Shown here in pieces: positions 30,418-33,743 of a stretch of DNA of 33,743 bases. Every line of letters begins with the position of its first letter. The first letter of the stretch is position 1. The notes under the pieces are model-generated. The model had not been told where the DNA came from. It saw only the letters and a list, made by a program, of their open reading frames with translations, and did not search any database. The stretch is from Candidatus Methanophagales archaeon (lineage in GTDB: Archaea > Halobacteriota > Syntropharchaeia > Alkanophagales > Methanospirareceae): positions 1 through 33,743 of the forward strand of contig JAPWVK010000114.1 in NCBI GenBank assembly GCA_029241965.1. Reading direction: 5' to 3'. A program made the position numbers and the translations under genes.

Positions 30418-31430
30418 TTTTTTATCACCTTCAACACATTACTCGTTAGTTCATCGCAATACCTGCATTCATCACATATCTTTTTGCAGTTCTTCCATTG
30501 ACTTATACACCCATCCATGAGTGCGTTATCTACGTAAAATGTATACCTCAGTTCAGATGGGCAATCAAGAACTTCAAGCAGGTTTCCTTTGAGTTCTCTA
30601 TGATGATATGCCACCATGCAATTTAAAATCCAGCTTACCGTATTCGCTCTACCCGAGATCTTGAAGCCATCAATGCCTATCGCCTCGTAGTCCTTCAAGT
30701 CCTCAGGTCTTATCCAGGGCGACCTTATAATCTGCGATGGATCCCTAACACGGATGGATATGCACTTGTCAAAATAATAATCGCCAAATGTATTCGGCGG
30801 TTGCTCCTGTGGAGAAGAAGAGCGAGCTGCGGTTATATGCGAGAATAGGTTGAAATGCGCATGCCTGAAAGGGCACTTATACAGACAGCCTTCGTTCACG
30901 AGTACCCTGATGTCGCAATGGACAGCCTTCTTTATCGCTTCTAACATCCCAAAGTCCCGGTTTATGTTTGTGTCCACGGCGATTGCATCAGCTCCAAGTG
31001 CTTCGAAGAATTCAGCACGCTGTGGCGAATCCACATGTGCCACGCATGATATGACGGTCTCCATCGAGTAATCTCTTAAAAGCTCGACAAGATACGGCTC
31101 TGCCACCGTAACGCCATCCACTCCTGCTTTATCCAGCTCGTTGAAATACCACTCAAACGTCTTATAACCCTGGAATGTTAGATGATAGCCACCCAGGCAT
31201 GAAGCATTCATTATGATATTCAGCTTTACCCCGTGCTGATGTGCATACGCGGTTTGTTCCTTCACCTCATCAATACGTGCTGCATGTAGTGTCGCTCTTC
31301 CGCTGCCCATCACCTCGGGCGAGCCGGCCATATAAACCTCCGCTACGTCTTTCAGACCCTCGGACTCTTTACACTCCAGTATCTCCTGCAACGCTGCGAA
31401 GTGCCCGGGATGCGGAATTATTAATCTCAT
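30414..31430 (-). CDS. U32-family protein, downstream copy (possible Fe-S hydroxylase-type)
   Basis: The TIM-barrel-like U32 family is seen in AEVYMAGSPEVMGSGRATLH, ELDKAGVDGVTVAEPYLVEL, ALGADAIAVDTNINRDFGML and NEGCLYKCPFRHAHFN. Cysteines 182, 186 and 223, plus a C-terminal group (CISQWKNCKKICDECRYC), could hold one or two Fe-S or zinc sites. Members once called peptidases (UbiU/UbiV, TrhP, RlhA) act in oxygen-independent hydroxylation with a 4Fe-4S cluster. The gene overlaps both neighbours by 4 bp. The substrate is unknown. Confidence 0.75.
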   Translation of the reverse strand: MRLIIPHPGHFAALQEILECKESEGLKDVAEVYMAGSPEVMGSGRATLHAARIDEVKEQTAYAHQHGVKLNIIMNASCLGGYHLTFQGYKTFEWYFNELDKAGVDGVTVAEPYLVELLRDYSMETVISCVAHVDSPQRAEFFEALGADAIAVDTNINRDFGMLEAIKKAVHCDIRVLVNEGCLYKCPFRHAHFNLFSHITAARSSSPQEQPPNTFGDYYFDKCISIRVRDPSQIIRSPWIRPEDLKDYEAIGIDGFKISGRANTVSWILNCMVAYHHRELKGNLLEVLDCPSELRYTFYVDNALMDGCISQWKNCKKICDECRYCDELTSNVLKVIKK

Positions 31431-32428
31431 TTGATTATAGTTAACGCCTCCTTTGTTAGTTCGTTACAATAGCCACATTCGCCACAGACTTTGCGGCAGT
31501 TCTTCCAGTGGTCTATTGCACCTTCCAGCTTTTCGGTATCTATATAAAACATATCCCTGAGCATTTGTGGACAGTCCAGGATGTCCAGCAGGTTGCCCTT
31601 GAACGACCGTTGAGAATAGAACCTCATGCAATCTATAATCCAGTTCACCGCTTTCGTACGTCCGGATAGCTTGAAACTCGTTATGCCGATTGCTTCGTAA
31701 TCTTTTAAATCTTCTGGTCTAATCCACGCCGACTTTAATATTTGAGTGGGGTCTCTCAAGCGGATGTTTATGCACTTATCGAAATAGAAATCGGGAGCGA
31801 AAAGCGGGAAGCGCGGTTGATTTAGACTGCTAAGATGCGAGGCAAGGTTGTAATGCGAATACCTGAATGGGCACCGGTACAAACACCCCTCGTTCACTAT
31901 CAGCTTAACTTCGCAATTAACCGCCTTTACTATCCCTTCCAAAACCTTAAAATGCCGGTTTATGTTCGTATCTACGGTTATCACATCAGCACCGAGGTCT
32001 TCAAAGAATTTAGCACGCTGTGGCGATTCAACATAAGATAAAACGGATACGATGGTCTTCATCGGGAAATCACGTAGAAGCTCTACGAGATACGGCTCCG
32101 CGACTATTATACCATCCACACCTGCTTTGTTCAGTTCGTTGAAGTACCACGTAAACATCTTATAGCCCTCGAAAGTCAGGTGATGTGCCCCGGTACACGT
32201 GGAATTCATTACGATATCCATTTTTATACCGTGCTGGTGTGCATATTCGGTCTGTTCCTTTATTTCTTCTATTAGTGGCGCATGCAGCACGCCTCTTCCG
32301 CTACCCATCACTTCTGGAGAGCCACCCATGAAGACTTCGCCCACTTCATTCAAACCCTCTGCTTCTTTTACTTCTATTATATCCTTCAAAGCATCGAAAT
32401 GTCCCGGATGTGGAATCATTAACTGCAT
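31427..32428 (-). CDS. U32-family protein, upstream copy
   Basis: A 333-residue paralogue of the next gene has the same layout: MIPHPGHFDALKDIIEVKEA, GEVFMGGSPEVMGSGRGVLH, NEGCLYRCPFRYSHYN, and the C-terminal NCRKVCGECGYCNELTKEAL. Most cysteines are kept in both. The pairwise tandem order recalls UbiU-UbiV, which work as a heterodimer, so a two-subunit enzyme is plausible. It is the first gene of a three-gene set with 4-bp overlaps. About 100 bp separate it from cobS. Confidence 0.75.
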   Translation of the reverse strand: MQLMIPHPGHFDALKDIIEVKEAEGLNEVGEVFMGGSPEVMGSGRGVLHAPLIEEIKEQTEYAHQHGIKMDIVMNSTCTGAHHLTFEGYKMFTWYFNELNKAGVDGIIVAEPYLVELLRDFPMKTIVSVLSYVESPQRAKFFEDLGADVITVDTNINRHFKVLEGIVKAVNCEVKLIVNEGCLYRCPFRYSHYNLASHLSSLNQPRFPLFAPDFYFDKCINIRLRDPTQILKSAWIRPEDLKDYEAIGITSFKLSGRTKAVNWIIDCMRFYSQRSFKGNLLDILDCPQMLRDMFYIDTEKLEGAIDHWKNCRKVCGECGYCNELTKEALTIIK

Positions 32429-32531
32429 TTTTTATCTCTTGCTCAATACTAATTTCATATTGGATTTATAATAAATAAACTCATGATTTTTTTCTTTATT
32501 GTCCAAAAGGTCGGTAATTGTAGGACTGTCT

Positions 32532-33302
32532 CTAAACACATAAAATAGCCCATATAAGCAGTGCCAAACATCTTGCGAGCTCGTTAGACGCACCAACGAC
32601 ATCACCGGTTACCGCACCGAAATTCATTTTCGCAACGTAAGAGCTAAAAACTGCAACTATGATGCCACTAAACACGATGAAAAACCGAACCGAGAACGAA
32701 GTAAAGATTAAAGAAATAAGCACGGCAGAAATAAGCGCAAACAGGTATTTCGGCATAGTAGTGGAACGTATAAACAAAGCACCCATTCCTGACTCAATAT
32801 CGGATCCTCTGCCAAGTAACAAGCAGGTATTCATACTTAGCTTTGCTGAAACTTCTGCGATTACGAATACCGCCGCGAATTTGTAAAAAGCGTCTAAATC
32901 AAGGCTAACAGTACCCTCGGTTGCACCTAATGTATCAATAGCAAAAAAACTCAAGAGGGTAACAAATACAACGGCGAATACCCCTGCTATTCCTATCTTA
33001 ACGTCCTTCATCGCATTGTGCTTTTTTCTGCTGTCGCCACTTGCCATTAGTCCGTCAAAGAAATCAGCTAAGCCGTCTAAGTGTATCAAGCCGGTGACAA
33101 GATAAATTGCGAGTAGTGTGAACAAAGCTGCTATTTCTGGTGCCGAACCGAAAAAACAGAAAGAGACAAAAGCTACTACGGCGACGAATAAGCCAATAAA
33201 TAAAGCAGCGAGTGGGAATAGGTACGTCTTTGCTGCTACTGCTTCTATTCTTGTCTGTTTTCGTATGGGTATTCGCGTTAAGAAGCTGATTATGTCGTGC
33301 AT
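32532..33302 (-). CDS. cobS: Adenosylcobinamide-GDP ribazoletransferase (cobalamin-5'-phosphate synthase)
   Basis: CobS joins adenosylcobinamide-GDP with alpha-ribazole in the last steps of cobalamin synthesis, at the membrane. The start ISFLTRIPI, the conserved HLDGLADFFDGLMASGDSRK (metal-binding acidic residues) then KKHNAMKDVKIGIAGVFAVV are diagnostic. Six or so membrane segments follow. The track start adds 37 residues unlike the family; the ATG at 33302 gives a normal 256-residue enzyme. Corrinoid is needed by methyltransferases of the C1 pathway. cobD lies elsewhere in the window. Confidence 0.93.
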   Translation of the reverse strand: MHDIISFLTRIPIRKQTRIEAVAAKTYLFPLAALFIGLFVAVVAFVSFCFFGSAPEIAALFTLLAIYLVTGLIHLDGLADFFDGLMASGDSRKKHNAMKDVKIGIAGVFAVVFVTLLSFFAIDTLGATEGTVSLDLDAFYKFAAVFVIAEVSAKLSMNTCLLLGRGSDIESGMGALFIRSTTMPKYLFALISAVLISLIFTSFSVRFFIVFSGIIVAVFSSYVAKMNFGAVTGDVVGASNELARCLALLIWAILCV

Positions 33303-33394
33303 TGTTTTAGTTATCTGAATTTGTGTATATGTTACTTTTTCGTCGGTAAAGGCGTATGTGTCTGCTGCACTTCCGCAACAACGCAGTATGTTAA

Positions 33395-33598
33395 TCGGGG
33401 CGAACCTATTCATGTAACAATAATAGTACAGGTAACAATGCGCGCAACGATGGATACTGCATTTACATCTACTTTTACAGCAACAATAACACCTTTACAG
33501 ACAACAATATCATCAACAACAACTATTTAGGCATCAGCCTCCGCTATTCCCACAGCAACAAAATCTATCTCAATAAGAAAAGTATATATTTAGATTAG
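33395..33598 (+). pseudogene. Fragment of a parallel beta-helix (NosD-like) surface protein
   Basis: A frame without a start reads NNNTFTDNNIINNNYLGISL then RYSHSNKIYLNKKSIYLD before a TAG. Asparagine-rich strands of this type (NNTFTxNNIxNNxYGIxL) are the repeat of NosD/pectate-lyase-like beta-helix proteins, common on archaeal cell surfaces. A TAA closes the frame upstream and no signal peptide is near, so this is a leftover. The ORF-track frame here (33297-33530) is a shadow. Confidence 0.5.
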
Positions 33599-33707
33599 AT
33601 AGTTGTATTTGTATAGCTCCCCCCTATTTTAGAACTTCCCCTGCAATATTCATGCAATATGTGATATGTAACGCATTAACTCGTTAGTTGGAGTGGATAC
33701 TTAGCCT

Positions 33708-33718
33708 ATTTAAATATA
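33708..33718 (+). promoter_or_regulatory. TATA-like box near the right edge
   Basis: ATTTAAATATA lies 25-35 bp from the end of the window and may drive a gene beyond it. Nothing else is recognised in 33599-33743. Confidence 0.3.
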
Positions 33719-33743
33719 CAGCATATTATTACTTGATGGGAAA

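Noticed and set aside
33297-33530. 77-residue plus ORF rich in threonine
   Set aside because: The ACA/ACT-rich composition comes from another frame, which reads as a beta-helix repeat.

Overview
The window looks like part of an archaeal chromosome from a methyl-coenzyme M reductase (MCR)-bearing lineage. It carries McrC, two tandem copies of the MCR activation component A2 (AtwA) and methanogenesis marker protein 3, but no mcrBGA. It also has large multiheme c-type cytochromes, ThyX instead of ThyA, a class III anaerobic ribonucleotide reductase, PyrI, cobalamin genes, TATA-type promoters and a tRNA-Phe with no encoded CCA. This mix fits an anaerobic methane- or alkane-oxidising archaeon of the ANME-1 (Methanophagales/Syntrophoarchaeia) type best. 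That placement is an inference; no marker phylogeny could be run.

Layout. 1-2.5 kb: start of a probable transposase running off the left edge, a 5'-truncated tetraheme cytochrome, an intact nonaheme secreted cytochrome, then a gene-poor stretch with transposase debris and a palindromic repeat. 2.5-4.2 kb: an orphan NorD/CbbO-like VWA protein. 4.3-6.8 kb: a toxin-antitoxin island with a RelE-type remnant and its antitoxin, intact HicBA, a nitroreductase, intact MntA-HepT, and a second relic related to the first antitoxin. 6.8-8.5 kb: a large DUF4062-TIR-TPR protein, a probable immune effector. 8.6-12.7 kb: a PPC/DUF296 protein, about 800 bp of stacked palindromic repeats, a Vms1-like peptidyl-tRNA hydrolase, CobD, PyrI and tRNA-Phe. 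12.7-18.4 kb: TldD converging on marker protein 3, ThyX, and a membrane glycosyltransferase. 18.4-21.1 kb: a second accessory island with a MITE-like element, a decayed PIN-type toxin-antitoxin pair, and an operon of a trypsin-like protease followed by two nucleoside-deoxyribosyltransferase/TIR-like proteins. 21.2-25.4 kb: NrdD, three small zinc-ribbon-type proteins and an Lrp/AsnC regulator. 25.4-33.3 kb: a minus-strand run with a coupled amidotransferase-fold protein, McrC, AtwA, AtwA, an unknown protein, two tandem U32-family proteins and CobS. The right edge holds a beta-helix protein fragment and a promoter pointing out of the window.

How it fits together. McrC, AtwA and marker protein 3 all belong to the machinery that reductively activates the nickel cofactor F430 of MCR. 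CobS and CobD serve corrinoid synthesis, needed for methyl transfer. NrdD and ThyX supply deoxynucleotides without oxygen. The accessory islands mix live and dead toxin-antitoxin genes with two candidate immune modules built on TIR-like folds. The protease plus two TIR-like proteins (19056-21092), bounded partly by related inverted repeats, is the best candidate for an undescribed system.
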